NCBI RefSeq assembly: GCF_000690055.1
Contig: NZ_JJNZ01000013.1
Location: 43,035 to 107,034 of the forward strand
DNA from: Pseudoalteromonas fuliginea
GTDB lineage: Bacteria > Pseudomonadota > Gammaproteobacteria > Enterobacterales > Alteromonadaceae
DNA: 64,000 nt
Reading direction: 5' to 3'
A model generated the notes under the pieces. The model saw only the letters and a list, made by a program, of their open reading frames with translations, was not told the DNA's origin and did not search any database. Each line of letters begins with the position of its first letter. Position 1 is the stretch's first letter. The translations under genes and the position numbers were made by a program. Of the stretch, positions 1 through 10,248 are shown one piece after another.

Positions 1-544
1 ATGTCCAAATTCTAAAAAACGTATCTGCTTGGGCTTGGGTATTAGTGGGCTTGGTGATAAGTGAAATTTCATCATTATGATAAAAATGCTTAGCAAGCTT
101 TTCAAACGGGCGCTTTAAGCTTACTTTTTCAATATCAAAACCAAACTCACTTTTATCAAAATTTAGCGCGACCCCAACCAAACCATGCGAGTGCGAAATA
201 CAGGTATTAATAACATCACCATTTACGTGTATTTGCAGCTTTGAGCTTGCCTCGTCAAATTCGGTACTTATTTTATTAAGGGCTACACGCGCATGTTGCG
301 GCTGCGCTACTTTAATAAGGTGTTTTAACAATAACCGCGTCGCTAAATACTCTTGCTTAGCTTGTGGGCTTTTACGGCGGTTTATAATGTTTAACTCAAA
401 CGGGCTTAAGCAATCGGGCAAATTAAAGTCACTAAGCTCAAGTGTTTTAGCATTAAATAATAAAATGCTGTTACTCGCTAAAGACAAATTTGCCAATTGA
501 GTTGAAGTAATACTCAAGGCGTTTTTTAAATAGTGTTCAGTCAT
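1..544 (-). CDS. 4'-phosphopantetheinyl transferase, Sfp/HetI-like (partial, C-terminus outside window)
   Basis: The frame opens with ATG at 544 on the minus strand and runs off the left edge. The translated product carries the PPTase core signature: an SHSHG stretch, then GFDIEKV (the Mg-binding G-x-D-x-E block), then a downstream FFRIWT segment that would lead into the usual W-x-x-K-E-A motif just outside the window. Enzymes of this family transfer the phosphopantetheine arm of CoA onto acyl, peptidyl or aryl carrier proteins. About 180 residues are visible of roughly 220-250 usual for the family. The carrier-protein partner is not in view, so a role in fatty acid versus secondary-metabolite synthesis cannot be decided. 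It is divergent from the transporter at 686. Confidence 0.8.
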   Translation of the reverse strand, partial: MTEHYLKNALSITSTQLANLSLASNSILLFNAKTLELSDFNLPDCLSPFELNIINRRKSPQAKQEYLATRLLLKHLIKVAQPQHARVALNKISTEFDEASSKLQIHVNGDVINTCISHSHGLVGVALNFDKSEFGFDIEKVSLKRPFEKLAKHFYHNDEISLITKPTNTQAQADTFFRIWT

Positions 545-685
545 AAAAGCCCTAAAGCAAAAGAAGTCGCTGATATTGTGAGCGGTTAGTGCCACTAATA
601 AAGGCTGGGTACAATTTTATTACTCAGCTGGCATGAAATATGGTTTAATTCACAATAATCAAAATAATAACAGATTTGTAGATGT

Positions 686-2008
686 ATGGCACAAGTGCGT
701 GATGGGTTTCAAAGCCGACTTGGTTTTGTTTTAGCCGCTGCTGGCGCAGCAGTGGGTTTGGGTAATATTTGGGGTTTTCCTACGCAAGCGGCCAACCATG
801 GCGGCGGTGCTTTTTTACTGGTTTATTTTATTGTTATATTTTTACTTGCGCTTCCTGCGCTGTATACCGAACTTTATTTAGGTCACAAAGCACAAGCTAA
901 CCCGGTAAAAGCATTGGGCGATGCATGGCAAAACACTAGCCGTAAAGTAGGTGCAGCAGCCGGTTACATAGGTCTTGCGGGCGCAGTTGTTATGCTAAGT
1001 TTTTATTCAATAGTGGCAGGGTGGATGCTTTCGTACGCTATTGAACCCATAACCACCTTTTTAGGTTTCACAGGCGCAAGCGAATTTTTACATAGTGACT
1101 CAGTGCTGCGTAATTTTGTATTTACGCCGCTTATGCTTATTTTAACTGCCAGTATTATTTTGAAAGGGGTTAAATCGGGAATCGAAACCTGGTCGCGCCG
1201 TTTAATGCCACTGTTGCTTGTGCTGCTTGTTGGTTTAATTGCCTACATTGCAACACTAGATGGCGCAAGCGAAGGCTTTGCCGCGTATTTAATTCCTGAT
1301 TTTAGCCAAATACTCGACCCTAATTTAATTATTGCCGCAATGGGGCAAGCGTTCTTTTCGCTCTCGTTAGGTGTAGGCTGTATGATGATTTACGGCTCGT
1401 ATTTACAGCCAGATGCTAATTTACCAAAGCTCACAGCCGGTGTTGCCTTACTTGATACTGGCGTTGCTTTTTTAGCTGGGTTACTCATTATTCCTGCTAT
1501 TTATGTGGCGCAGCACAACGGTGTAGAAGTATTTAGTGGCGGTAAACTGATTGGCGAAGGGCAACTTATTTTTGCTATTTTGCCTGAGCTATTTAGCACC
1601 ATGGGCGAAATTGGTTTATTAGTCGGTTTATTGTTTTTTGTATTAATGTCTATTGCATCGGTTACGTCAACTATATCGACGACTGAAATTCCGGTAGCGT
1701 TTTTAGTCGAAAACCATAACGTTAGTCGCACCAAAGCAACATGGGCAGTGAGCGCCGTTGTACTTGTGTGTGCAAGCGCCATTATATTAAATTTTGATTG
1801 GTTATTTGGTTTGGTTATTATGCTATTCACCCAATACCAATTACCGCTTATGGGTTTATTTTACTTTATTACAGTAGGGTGGATGTGGCAGCGTGGTAAC
1901 AAATTACATCAAGCAACAACCGGCGTACATTACTGGTTTGCTCAGTATATTCGTTTTGTTTGCCCAATATTAATGACCTTAGTATTTGCAAACGTCGCCT
2001 TTGGCTAA
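686..2008 (+). CDS. Sodium-dependent transporter of the neurotransmitter:sodium symporter (NSS/SNF) family
   Basis: The 440-residue hydrophobic protein begins with the NSS hallmark: SRLGFVLAAAGAAVGLGNIW (residues about 10-29) followed by the G-G-G-A-F-L helix, where unwound TM1 and TM6 bind Na+ and an amino-acid-like substrate in this family. The length and about eleven membrane segments fit the short bacterial NSS class (MhsT/YhdH-like) rather than the 12-TM eukaryotic forms. It would act in the inner membrane importing an amino acid or related amine; the substrate cannot be read from the sequence. It is a single gene followed by a clear terminator. Confidence 0.88.
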   Translation: MAQVRDGFQSRLGFVLAAAGAAVGLGNIWGFPTQAANHGGGAFLLVYFIVIFLLALPALYTELYLGHKAQANPVKALGDAWQNTSRKVGAAAGYIGLAGAVVMLSFYSIVAGWMLSYAIEPITTFLGFTGASEFLHSDSVLRNFVFTPLMLILTASIILKGVKSGIETWSRRLMPLLLVLLVGLIAYIATLDGASEGFAAYLIPDFSQILDPNLIIAAMGQAFFSLSLGVGCMMIYGSYLQPDANLPKLTAGVALLDTGVAFLAGLLIIPAIYVAQHNGVEVFSGGKLIGEGQLIFAILPELFSTMGEIGLLVGLLFFVLMSIASVTSTISTTEIPVAFLVENHNVSRTKATWAVSAVVLVCASAIILNFDWLFGLVIMLFTQYQLPLMGLFYFITVGWMWQRGNKLHQATTGVHYWFAQYIRFVCPILMTLVFANVAFG

Positions 2009-2034
2009 GCGCTATTTAAAGTGAATTTTTAAAC

Positions 2035-2071
2035 AAAAAAGCGAATAGGGCTCACCTTATTCGCTTTTTTT
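2035..2071 (+). terminator. Rho-independent terminator of the NSS transporter gene
   Basis: A 13-bp perfect inverted repeat (A-run plus GCGAATA, then TATTCGC plus T-run) with a 10-nt loop ends in seven T residues, 26 bp after the transporter stop. The A-run on the left arm makes it usable from the opposite strand as well, so it may also close the minus-strand ldhA gene that ends at 2102. Confidence 0.85.
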
Positions 2072-2101
2072 GTACCGGTTATTTAGGTAAAGCCTAGGTC
2101 T

Positions 2102-3082
2102 TTATAAAACCTCATTAGTTAAAGGTTTACCTTCACTTACTTCAAGCGCGTTTAGTAGGGTTGTGTTTGCTATCTCGGTAAGTGCTTCTTGGGTAAAAAA
2201 GCCCTGATGCCCCGTTACTAATACATTTTTAAAGCTCACTAAGCGCGAAAATATATCGTCTTGGTTTATTTCGTCGCTGTGGTTTTTAAAAAATAGCTCC
2301 GACTCTTGCTCGTAAACGTCGAGCCCTAAATACCCTAATTTTTTAGTTTTAAGTGCATTAATGCACGCTTTGCTGTTAAGCAGTGCCCCGCGAGAGGTGT
2401 TAATAAGCATAACGCCGGTTTTCATTTTACTAAATGCCTCATCATCTATTAAATGATGAGTTTGTTCCGTTAATGGGCAATGCAAAGAAATCACATCGCT
2501 TTGGCTAAGTAAGGTGTCTATATCGGTAATTGTATAATTGCCAGGTTGCGCGTATGGGTCGCACACTAATACTTTAGCACCAAAGCCATTTAAAATGTTA
2601 CACAGCGCAAGGCCAATTTTACCGCAACCTACAATACCCACCGTTTTATTGTGCAAGTTAAAGCCTAGTAATCCGTTTAAATCAAAATTGTCTTCGCGTA
2701 CGCGGTTATACGCTTTATGGGTTTTACGGCTAAGCGTTAGCATAAGTGCAATACAATGCTCGGCTACGGCCTCAGGGCTGTAAGCTGGGACGCGTAATAC
2801 TTTAATTTTATGTGCTTTTGCTGCAGGTAAATCAACGTTATTAAATCCTGCACAACGTAGCAAAATAGTATTTATGCCTTGGCTTGCCAGTTGTTCAATA
2901 ACCGTGGCGTTTACGGTGTCGTTTACAAATACACATATGGCATCAAACCCGTTTGCTAAAATAGCCGTTTGTTCGCTTAGAGCTTGCTCAAAATACGTTA
3001 TTTTTATATCACGATTATCGCGTGTACTTTGTTCAAAAAAAGGCAGTTCGTACTTTTGAGTACTAAAAAAAGCAATGTTCAT
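2102..3082 (-). CDS. ldhA: D-lactate dehydrogenase (fermentative, LdhA-type D-2-hydroxyacid dehydrogenase)
   Basis: The 326-residue protein matches the LdhA type closely in length (E. coli enzyme 329) and has MNIAFFSTQKYE at its N-terminus. The NAD-binding turn GIVGCGKIG lies near residue 150. The catalytic Arg is in NTSRGALL, the Glu follows in the YEQES segment and the His is in TGHQGFFT. It would reduce pyruvate to D-lactate with NADH in the cytoplasm during fermentation. It stands alone between convergent and same-strand neighbours. Other D-2-hydroxyacid dehydrogenases share the fold, but the N-terminus and the YEQES/HQGF motifs favour lactate. Confidence 0.9.
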   Translation of the reverse strand: MNIAFFSTQKYELPFFEQSTRDNRDIKITYFEQALSEQTAILANGFDAICVFVNDTVNATVIEQLASQGINTILLRCAGFNNVDLPAAKAHKIKVLRVPAYSPEAVAEHCIALMLTLSRKTHKAYNRVREDNFDLNGLLGFNLHNKTVGIVGCGKIGLALCNILNGFGAKVLVCDPYAQPGNYTITDIDTLLSQSDVISLHCPLTEQTHHLIDDEAFSKMKTGVMLINTSRGALLNSKACINALKTKKLGYLGLDVYEQESELFFKNHSDEINQDDIFSRLVSFKNVLVTGHQGFFTQEALTEIANTTLLNALEVSEGKPLTNEVL

Positions 3083-3169
3083 GGTAATAGCTCCGACGCT
3101 TAAGGAAAAATAATAGTAACATTAAACTACTTTACAAAAACGTGCCTAATTAGTTCTCCTGCTACTAAT

Positions 3170-3730
3170 TTAAGCTTTAAGCGAAGTAAATATAGGTGTT
3201 TTAGGCGATATTCTTTTATCACTTTTTGCTGTGTTTACCTTTGCTGCTTGCAGTAGGTTGCTTTCTATTACTTGTTTAAGTGTTTCGGGCTTAGTGCGCG
3301 GTGCATAGCGAGCAACCTGCTGACCTTGCGAGTTAATTAAAAACTTAGTGAAGTTCCACTTAATTGCACGGTTTTGTGAAATACCCCGAGTATGTGATTT
3401 CAAATAATTAAACAACGGGTGAGTTTCTGGCCCATTTACCATTACTTTATCAAATATCTCAAACGAGATATTAAATTGCTCTTGGTAAAAGTCTCTAATG
3501 GCTAAATTATCAAGTGGCTCATTTTGACCAAACTGATTACACGGAAATGCCAATATTGTAAATCCGCTACTTTTATATTCTTGATATAGCTTTTCAAGCG
3601 CACTTAATTGCACCGAAAAATTACATTTACTCGCTGTATTAACAATCAGTATGGTTTTTCCCTGTAGCTTACTAAGAGGAAAGCTTTCGCTGTTGTAAAG
3701 TGGTGCATTAAATTGATAAATACTATCCAT
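3170..3730 (-). CDS. Glutathione peroxidase family protein
   Basis: The 186-residue protein has the thioredoxin-fold peroxidase triad: Cys in NTASKCNFS (in place of selenocysteine), Gln in FPCNQFGQNEP and Trp in KWNFTKFL. These cysteine-type enzymes (BtuE-like) reduce hydroperoxides, often using thioredoxin rather than glutathione; the electron donor cannot be read here. The length slightly exceeds the usual 160 because of a basic tail of about 25 residues after the last conserved block. No signal peptide is visible, so it is probably cytoplasmic. Confidence 0.9.
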   Translation of the reverse strand: MDSIYQFNAPLYNSESFPLSKLQGKTILIVNTASKCNFSVQLSALEKLYQEYKSSGFTILAFPCNQFGQNEPLDNLAIRDFYQEQFNISFEIFDKVMVNGPETHPLFNYLKSHTRGISQNRAIKWNFTKFLINSQGQQVARYAPRTKPETLKQVIESNLLQAAKVNTAKSDKRISPKTPIFTSLKA

Positions 3731-3851
3731 AGGTTACCTACTTACATTTCCGATTAAGGAAATTTTATAAAGATTTTCATTCGCTTTTTTACCAGTCGAT
3801 TGACATAATCGAAGCCTAGTTTCTAAGTTATCAGTTAAATAGGTCATTTTT

Positions 3852-4733
3852 ATGTCAATGAAAGTCGCATTTATAGGTTTAGGCGTAATGGGTTACCCAA
3901 TGGCGGGGCATTTAGCAAAAGCAGGGCACAGCGTATGCGTTTATAACCGCACTCAAGCTAAAGCACAAGCGTGGACTGCAGAACATTCAGGAAGCTTTGC
4001 ACCAACTCCGCGCGAAGCTGCCAGCAATGCTGACATCGTATTTATGTGTGTTGGTAACGATGACGATTTACGCTCAGTAGTGTATGGCGAAGACGGCGTG
4101 TTAGCGGGCATGTTGCCACACACTGTTTTGGTTGATCACACCACAACCTCAGCGGAAGTAGCACGCGAAGTGGCTGCTAAAGCGGCTCTGCAAAATATCG
4201 ACTTTATAGATGCGCCTGTATCGGGCGGACAAGCTGGCGCCGAAAACGGCGTATTAACGGTTATGGCAGGTGGCAGTGAAGCCGTATTTGCTAAAGTGCA
4301 GCCAGTTATGGCGGCGTTCAGCCGTTTTAGCCAATTACTAGGCGGCGTTGGCTCGGGTCAACTTTGTAAAATGGTTAATCAAATTTGTATTGCGGGCGCA
4401 GTACAAGGGTTAGCCGAAGGCTTACATTTTGCCAAACAAGCAGGACTCGATGGTGAAAAAGTTATAGAAACCATTTCTAAAGGTGCAGCCGGTTCGTGGC
4501 AAATGGAAAACCGCTACAAAACAATGTGGGCGGGTGAATACGAGTTTGGTTTTGCCGTCGATTGGATGCGCAAAGATTTAGGCATTGCACTTGATGAAGC
4601 TAAAAACAACGGCGCTACTTTACCAATGACCGCAACGGTCGATCAATATTACGCCGACGTACAAGCACTTGGCGGCGGTAGATACGACACCTCAAGCTTA
4701 CTAGCACGCATTGAAGCGCTGCATAAAAAGTAA
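3852..4733 (+). CDS. NAD(P)-dependent beta-hydroxyacid dehydrogenase (3-hydroxyisobutyrate dehydrogenase family)
   Basis: The 293-residue protein opens with the Rossmann motif GLGVMGYPMAGHL, has the family substrate-binding block DAPVSGGQAGAENG near residue 120, and the catalytic Lys in GQLCKMVNQI near residue 175. Family members oxidise 3-hydroxyisobutyrate or reduce tartronate semialdehyde or succinate semialdehyde. No valine-degradation or glyoxylate genes lie next to it, so the substrate is open. Its stop codon is only 4 bp from the tandem array at 4738, so the array forms its 3' untranslated region. Confidence 0.88.
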   Translation: MSMKVAFIGLGVMGYPMAGHLAKAGHSVCVYNRTQAKAQAWTAEHSGSFAPTPREAASNADIVFMCVGNDDDLRSVVYGEDGVLAGMLPHTVLVDHTTTSAEVAREVAAKAALQNIDFIDAPVSGGQAGAENGVLTVMAGGSEAVFAKVQPVMAAFSRFSQLLGGVGSGQLCKMVNQICIAGAVQGLAEGLHFAKQAGLDGEKVIETISKGAAGSWQMENRYKTMWAGEYEFGFAVDWMRKDLGIALDEAKNNGATLPMTATVDQYYADVQALGGGRYDTSSLLARIEALHKK

Positions 4734-4737
4734 CGCT

Positions 4738-5571
4738 GTAGACGCAAAGCTTGCTTGCGTATAAAAACACAGTTTTAAAATGGTAAAGATATTAAAAGCT
4801 GCACTTTTCACGTGAGCAAGCTCGACTCTTACTGCCAAAGTGCAGCGGTGAGTTTTACTTGTAGACGCGAAGCTTGCTTGCGTATAAAAACATAGTTTTT
4901 AAAATGATAAAGATATTAAAAGCTACGCTTTTCACGTGAGCAAGCTCTACGTCTACTGCCAAAGTGTAGCTGCGATTTTTACTTGTAGACGCGAAGCTTG
5001 CTTGCGTATAAAAACATAGTTTTTAAAAAGGTAAAGATATTAAAAGCTACGCTTTTCACGTGAGCAAGCTCGACTCTTACTGCCAAAGTGCAGCGGTGAG
5101 TTTTACTTGTAGATACCAAACTTGCTTGCGTATAAAAACACAGTTTGTAAAATGATAAAGACATTAAAAGCTGCGCTTTTCACGTGAGCAAGCTCTACGT
5201 CTACCTCAAAAAGATATGAGTTTACTTGTAGACGCAAAGCTTGCTTGCGTATAAAAACATAGTTTTTAAAATGATAAAGGTATTAAAAGCTGCGCTTTTC
5301 ACGTGAGCAAGCTCGACTCTTACCGCCAAAGTGTAGCTGCGATTTTTACTTGTAGACGCGAAGCTTGCTTGCGTATAAAAACAGAGTTTTTAAAATGGTA
5401 AAGATATTAAAAGCTACGCTTTTCACGTGAGCAAGCTCGACGTCTACCGCCAAAGTGTAGCTGTGATTTTTACTTGTAGACGCCAAGCTTGCTTGCGTAT
5501 AAAAACGTAGTTTTTAAAATGATAAAGATATTAAAAGCTGCGCTTTTCACGTGAGCAAGCTCTACGTCTAC
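4738..5571. repeat. Tandem array of seven ~95-bp inverted-repeat units with ~28-bp spacers
   Basis: Seven units start at 4738, 4861, 4985, 5109, 5228, 5352 and 5476 (periods 123, 124, 124, 119, 124, 124). Each begins GTAGACGC(A/G)AAGCTTGCTTG and ends with the imperfect reverse complement GAGCAAGCTCTACGTCTAC, so a unit can fold end to end. Inside each is a small hairpin AAAAGC-TGC/TAC-GCTTTT. Units 1 and 3 share the same variant end (CGACTCTTAC) and the same spacer, which suggests duplication of a two-unit block; the spacer after unit 4 is a different, shorter sequence and explains the 119-bp step. No open frame runs through the array. It fills the whole gap between two convergent genes, ending 6 bp before the sbcB stop. 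Confidence 0.95.
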
Positions 5572-5577
5572 ACCGAA

Positions 5578-7023
5578 TTACATACTTTGTGCGTAGTTAT
5601 ACAGTGCCTTTAAAATTGTAAGATTTTTTTCGCTGTCGTCATGTTCATGGGCTAGGTTTTCAAGGGTTATCATAAAATCTTGCGCATTAATCGATGGTTG
5701 ATCTTCCCCATGCATTAACTTGTTTTGGCAATACTGACGCCATTGGTCAAGCTCTTGCTGGTTTAGCGTTTCAGGCCAGTTACGGGCGCGGTATCTAAAC
5801 AACAATGTATTAAACTTTTTATCTTCAAAGTCTAAATTCAAACCGGCTAACTCATCTGGTTTAGCATCACGAATAATTGCAAACTTAGCCTTGTCGGCAT
5901 GGCTTGTAAAGCCATCGTAAAGTAAGTAGTCAACGTTAGTGGTTGCGCTGTAATCACCTTTTTCGTTAAACACCTCCGTTACTTTATCGCGAAGGTTGGT
6001 ATTGGCTCTTAAAATAGCTAAATTAGCGAGGCACTGCTCGCGATCAATCCCAAGGCGGGCGGCATTTTCAGGTAATAATGTTTTAGCTGGGGCTAAAATA
6101 GGGCACTTGTTTAAATGCACCAGCTTTAAACCAACAGGTAAATCGCCCTCGGCTAAATCAACACGTTTGGTGTATAAACGTTTGCGTAATTCTTCTACGT
6201 TTAAATCAATGAGTACTTGCGGGGTTTGGGTTAAATCAAAACAAATAACCGCGTTCTTATTAACCGGATGAAAGCTCATTGGTGCAACCCAGCTTGTACA
6301 GCCTTGTGTTGCAGGTATGCGCGACGTGGTATGCACCAGCGGCGTCATGTTAAATACATCAACTAATTCAGCAAGGGCTTTTTTATTACGCAGCCCAAAA
6401 AAGAAGTTATATAGCTTTGGCTGTTTTTCTTTTATTAGTTTAGCCAGTGCAATAGTGGCGGTTACATCGCTTAGTGCGTCGTGCGCAGCGGCGTGTTCAA
6501 TACCATTGGCTACCGTTAAGTGCTCTAGCTTAAAGCTTGGGCTGCCGTCTTCTTTTAACGGCCATTCAATGCCTTCAGGACGCAGTGCGTAACAAGCACG
6601 CACTAAATCAATAATATCCCATCGGCTATTGTTATTTTTGTATTCGCGCTCGTATGGGTCGTAAAAGTTACGGTAAAAACTATAACGACTTACTTCGTCA
6701 TCAAACCGAATACTGTTATAACCGGCAACACAGGTGTTTGGCACGCTAAATTCGGCATGAATTTTTGCTATAAACTCAGCCTCAACCAAGCCCTTTTTCA
6801 TCGCTACTTGTGGCGTAATACCCGTAATTAAACACGCATCAGGGTGAGGCAAGTAATCCGCTTGCGGCTTACAATATTCAATAAGCGGCTCGCCAATAAT
6901 ATTTAAATCAAGATCGGTACGAACACCCGCAAATTGGCTCGGCTTATCCTTTTGAGGGCTTGCCCCCCAAGTCTCGTAGTCGTGCCAATAGATTGTTGCT
7001 TGATTTTGCTCTTGATATGCCAT
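5578..7023 (-). CDS. sbcB: Exodeoxyribonuclease I
   Basis: The 481-residue protein aligns throughout with known ExoI. It has the DEDD exonuclease start HDYETWG (D15, E17), TGITPQ, NSIRFDDEV, NSRWDIIDL, the ALRPEGIEWP block, GIEHAAAHDALSD (the later acidic residues), and the ExoI-specific C-terminal YRARNWP segment. The enzyme degrades single-stranded DNA 3' to 5' and acts in mismatch repair and recombination in the cytoplasm. It is monocistronic, and its 3' end abuts the tandem inverted-repeat array, which must be its transcript tail. Confidence 0.96.
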   Translation of the reverse strand: MAYQEQNQATIYWHDYETWGASPQKDKPSQFAGVRTDLDLNIIGEPLIEYCKPQADYLPHPDACLITGITPQVAMKKGLVEAEFIAKIHAEFSVPNTCVAGYNSIRFDDEVSRYSFYRNFYDPYEREYKNNNSRWDIIDLVRACYALRPEGIEWPLKEDGSPSFKLEHLTVANGIEHAAAHDALSDVTATIALAKLIKEKQPKLYNFFFGLRNKKALAELVDVFNMTPLVHTTSRIPATQGCTSWVAPMSFHPVNKNAVICFDLTQTPQVLIDLNVEELRKRLYTKRVDLAEGDLPVGLKLVHLNKCPILAPAKTLLPENAARLGIDREQCLANLAILRANTNLRDKVTEVFNEKGDYSATTNVDYLLYDGFTSHADKAKFAIIRDAKPDELAGLNLDFEDKKFNTLLFRYRARNWPETLNQQELDQWRQYCQNKLMHGEDQPSINAQDFMITLENLAHEHDDSEKNLTILKALYNYAQSM

Positions 7024-7518
7024 GCTGAAAACCCTGAGTAGTTAACTTTAAAGCGCCTAAATACGCGCCAAGTTACTAAAATAATGAATTATTTAGATTA
7101 TGGCATATGGGCGAAGGAGTTTATAGGTTTAGGGCCGGGTTTAATTTTTGCTTGTAGGATTTCAAACGACATGATGCTGATTTTTAGTAATAATATATAC
7201 AATAGATATTTTTACTTACTCAACTTTGCCGAAAAAGAGGAGTTTAGAGTGTTAATATAATGATTACATTGACCATTTATAGGTTTGGATTTATTCTGTG
7301 AACATTCAGATATGCTGCGATTGTCAGCCAAATACTTAATTAAGCCTGAACAATAGTGTGTAGTATTTAAAAGCTGATTTCAGCAGTGTAAAGATAAAAA
7401 TTTAAAGAGATAAACATTTTACAAATTTCAATATTCACGGTGCAAAAATATTGCTTACTTTAATGAATAATTCTTTTGTATAAAATAAACAAACCGCTTT
7501 AAGAAGTAGCAAATATAA
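7024..7518. other. 495-bp intergenic region upstream of the restriction operon; nothing coding seen
   Basis: This AT-rich spacer lies between the divergent sbcB and hsdM genes and must contain both promoters. I see no open frame longer than about a dozen codons with a ribosome-binding site, and no clear tRNA, integrase or direct repeat marking an island edge. The hsdM start is preceded by AAGAAG at about the right distance. Confidence 0.5.
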
Positions 7519-10248
7519 ATGACCCAAAAACTAACATTACAAAAATTATCAAGCACCTTATTTGAAGCCTGCGACATACTGCGTGGCAAAATGGATGCGT
7601 CGGAATACAAAGAATTTATTTTCGGTATATTGTTCTTAAAACGTATGTCTGATCAGTATGAAAAAGACTACAGCGACAAAGCCAAAGCCTATCGTGAACA
7701 AGGCGTATCCGATGAAAAAATTACTAAGCTACTACAACCCTCTGCTTTTGATTACTTCGTACCAGAAAACGCCCGCTGGCAACAAATTGAGCATTTAAAA
7801 GAACGAGTGGGTGACGGATTAAACAAAGCACTTTCAGCATTAGAAGACGAAAATAAAGGCTTAGAAGGCGTTCTTAAACACATCGACTTTAAAAAGAAAG
7901 TCGGTAAAAACACCATCAACGACAAAACACTCATTCGTTTTATTCAGCATTTCAACGGCCTTACGCTAACAAATGACTGCTTTGAATTTCCTGATTTATT
8001 AGGCGCGGCTTACGAGTATTTAATTAAGTACTTTGCCGACAGTGCCGGTAAAAAAGGCGGCGAATTCTATACCCCTTCTGAAGTCGTACGCTTATTGGTT
8101 GAAATACTCGAACCGCAAGAAAAAATGGAAATATACGACCCAACCTGTGGCTCGGGCGGTATGTTGATCCAAAGTTTACGCTATGTGCAAGAATCCGGTG
8201 GCGACGCAAATGAAATAGACTTGTTCGGCCAAGAAGACAACGGTGGTACTTGGTCTATTTGTAAAATGAACATGATTTTACATGGTATATCAGGTCGAGG
8301 GATCGAAAACGAAGACACCCTCCTGCGCCCACAGCATCATAACGACAACGGTACATTAAAATCGTTTGATCGTGTTATTGCTAACCCGCCGTTCTCACAA
8401 GACTATGCTGAAAGCGAAATAGAAACAGACAAGCAACGTTTTAACACCTTTATGCCAGAAAAAGGCAAAGCCGATTTTATGTTTTTACAGCATATGATCG
8501 CTTCGCTAAAAGGGGATGGTAAAGCCTCGGTTATTTTGCCCCATGGCGTGTTATTTCGTGCAGGCGATGAAGGCAGTTACCGCAAGCGCCTTATTACTAA
8601 TGGGTTATTAGAAGCGGTGATAGGTTTGCCTGCTGGTTTATTTTACGGCACAGGCATTCCGGCTTGTGTTTTGATCATTAACAAAAAAGGGGCAGAGACT
8701 CGTAAGCAAGTATTGTTTATTAATGCCGACCGAGAATACAAAGAAGGTAAAAACCAAAACAGTTTACGTCCTGAAGACATCGAAAAAATCACCAGTGTTT
8801 ATAAATCGTTACTTCTTAAAACAAATAGTGATAACAATAATGACAACAAGGTTGAAAAATACGCAGAATTAATTCATCAAGACACACTCAAAAAAGAAAA
8901 CTACAACCTTAATATTCGCCGTTATGTTGATAACAGCCCAGCGCCAGAACCACAAAATGTGCAAGCCCATTTAAACGGTGGCATCCCGACGGAAGAAATT
9001 AACGCCCTATCAAAATATTGGCAAGACTACCCGCATTTAGAAAACGAACTGTTTACAGAACAAGCGCCCAATGCCATCAACCCATCGCCAGAATTTCAAC
9101 AGTTTAGCTCGCTAATCAAAGACAGCAGTGACATTAAAAAAGTGATAGAACAATCAACCAATGTCATGGCCAAGCATGAAGCATTTACTCAGCTACTTGA
9201 AACATGGTGGCAAAGCGAGCAACGTTTATTTGCCAAATTGGGGGACGAAAAACAAGGTAATAAAGGCGTGTTTTACATTCGTAAACAAGGGTTGAATAGC
9301 ATAGAGCAGCAATTAACGCCGTTAGCCTTGTTAAACAAATACCAAGTAAGGGGCGCGTTAGCAAACTGGTTTAAACAGCGTGAAGCCGATTTTAAATCCA
9401 TCGCCGCCAGTGGTTGGAATGCCGCGTTAATTCCTGACGAGGTGTTATTTAATAGCCAATGCCCTGAGATTGTTGACCAATTACAACAAAATCAGCAACG
9501 TATAGAGCAACTCATCACGCTGTTTAGCCAAGCAGAAAGCAGCGACGAAGATCAAGACTCAGAGTTAGCAATAACCGGCGAGCTTGACGCTTCACCGACA
9601 GCCCTACCTAAAGAGAAGGTCGCTAAATTAAAACAACAACAAAAACACTTAAAAGCAGACATTACCGATGTAATTAAACGCCTAAAAAGCCAAATCAACG
9701 ATGCCCTCGTCGAATTTTTAAGTCATACCCCTTTACCTAAAGGCACTAAAAAAGGTGACTTCAGCCAAGGCTTAAACGCTAAAGACATGCACTTTTCCGT
9801 GAGCGAAAAAATCCTATTATTGGCTCAGCAGCAAAAGATTCAACTTATCAATCAAAACCGTATTGTTGAATTACAGCAACAAGGCGAAAACCAATCTGCG
9901 CAATTACGCACAATAGAGAAACAACTTGAACAACACCTACAACTAGAAACTGAGTTAAAAACCTTAAAACAACAAAATAGCGCAATAGAAAAGCAAATGG
10001 ACGACTTAATTATTGCTGCCCGTAAATCCATCAGCCCAGCAGAGGCCAAAGCATTAATTTTAGACGATATGAAGCAGGCTTTATTTAGCGAATACCAAGG
10101 TTATATTCGCGCTAATACACTCCACTTAATTGCCGCGATAGAAACGCTATTTGCCAAATATTCCGTTACTTTAAAACAGATAGTACAAGCACGCGACGAA
10201 CAAGCACAGCTGTTGTCTGAATTTATGTCGGGGTTGGGTTATGAATAA
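7519..10248 (+). CDS. hsdM: Type I restriction-modification system, DNA methyltransferase subunit HsdM (extended)
   Basis: The first part is a standard HsdM: helical N-terminal domain (about 8-130), then an adenine-N6 methyltransferase domain with motif [11 protein letters not shown] (about residue 207) and motif IV NPPF in VIANPPFSQ (about residue 290). The protein is 909 residues against about 500-550 for the classical subunit. The extra C-terminal 450 residues are charged, contain a long Gln/Glu/Lys-rich probable coiled coil (about 770-840), and have no motif I recognise. It methylates the host recognition site together with HsdS and is needed for cleavage by the complete complex. The stop overlaps the hsdS start by 8 bp, indicating translational coupling. 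Confidence 0.93.
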   Translation: MTQKLTLQKLSSTLFEACDILRGKMDASEYKEFIFGILFLKRMSDQYEKDYSDKAKAYREQGVSDEKITKLLQPSAFDYFVPENARWQQIEHLKERVGDGLNKALSALEDENKGLEGVLKHIDFKKKVGKNTINDKTLIRFIQHFNGLTLTNDCFEFPDLLGAAYEYLIKYFADSAGKKGGEFYTPSEVVRLLVEILEPQEKMEIYDPTCGSGGMLIQSLRYVQESGGDANEIDLFGQEDNGGTWSICKMNMILHGISGRGIENEDTLLRPQHHNDNGTLKSFDRVIANPPFSQDYAESEIETDKQRFNTFMPEKGKADFMFLQHMIASLKGDGKASVILPHGVLFRAGDEGSYRKRLITNGLLEAVIGLPAGLFYGTGIPACVLIINKKGAETRKQVLFINADREYKEGKNQNSLRPEDIEKITSVYKSLLLKTNSDNNNDNKVEKYAELIHQDTLKKENYNLNIRRYVDNSPAPEPQNVQAHLNGGIPTEEINALSKYWQDYPHLENELFTEQAPNAINPSPEFQQFSSLIKDSSDIKKVIEQSTNVMAKHEAFTQLLETWWQSEQRLFAKLGDEKQGNKGVFYIRKQGLNSIEQQLTPLALLNKYQVRGALANWFKQREADFKSIAASGWNAALIPDEVLFNSQCPEIVDQLQQNQQRIEQLITLFSQAESSDEDQDSELAITGELDASPTALPKEKVAKLKQQQKHLKADITDVIKRLKSQINDALVEFLSHTPLPKGTKKGDFSQGLNAKDMHFSVSEKILLLAQQQKIQLINQNRIVELQQQGENQSAQLRTIEKQLEQHLQLETELKTLKQQNSAIEKQMDDLIIAARKSISPAEAKALILDDMKQALFSEYQGYIRANTLHLIAAIETLFAKYSVTLKQIVQARDEQAQLLSEFMSGLGYE

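Noticed and set aside
4738..5571. CRISPR array
   Set aside because: The conserved unit is about 95 bp and the spacers (about 28 bp) are nearly identical to one another, the reverse of CRISPR; no cas genes are nearby.
7024..7518. Possible integration boundary of the restriction island
   Set aside because: No tRNA, integrase or direct repeat could be seen, so an island edge is not supported.
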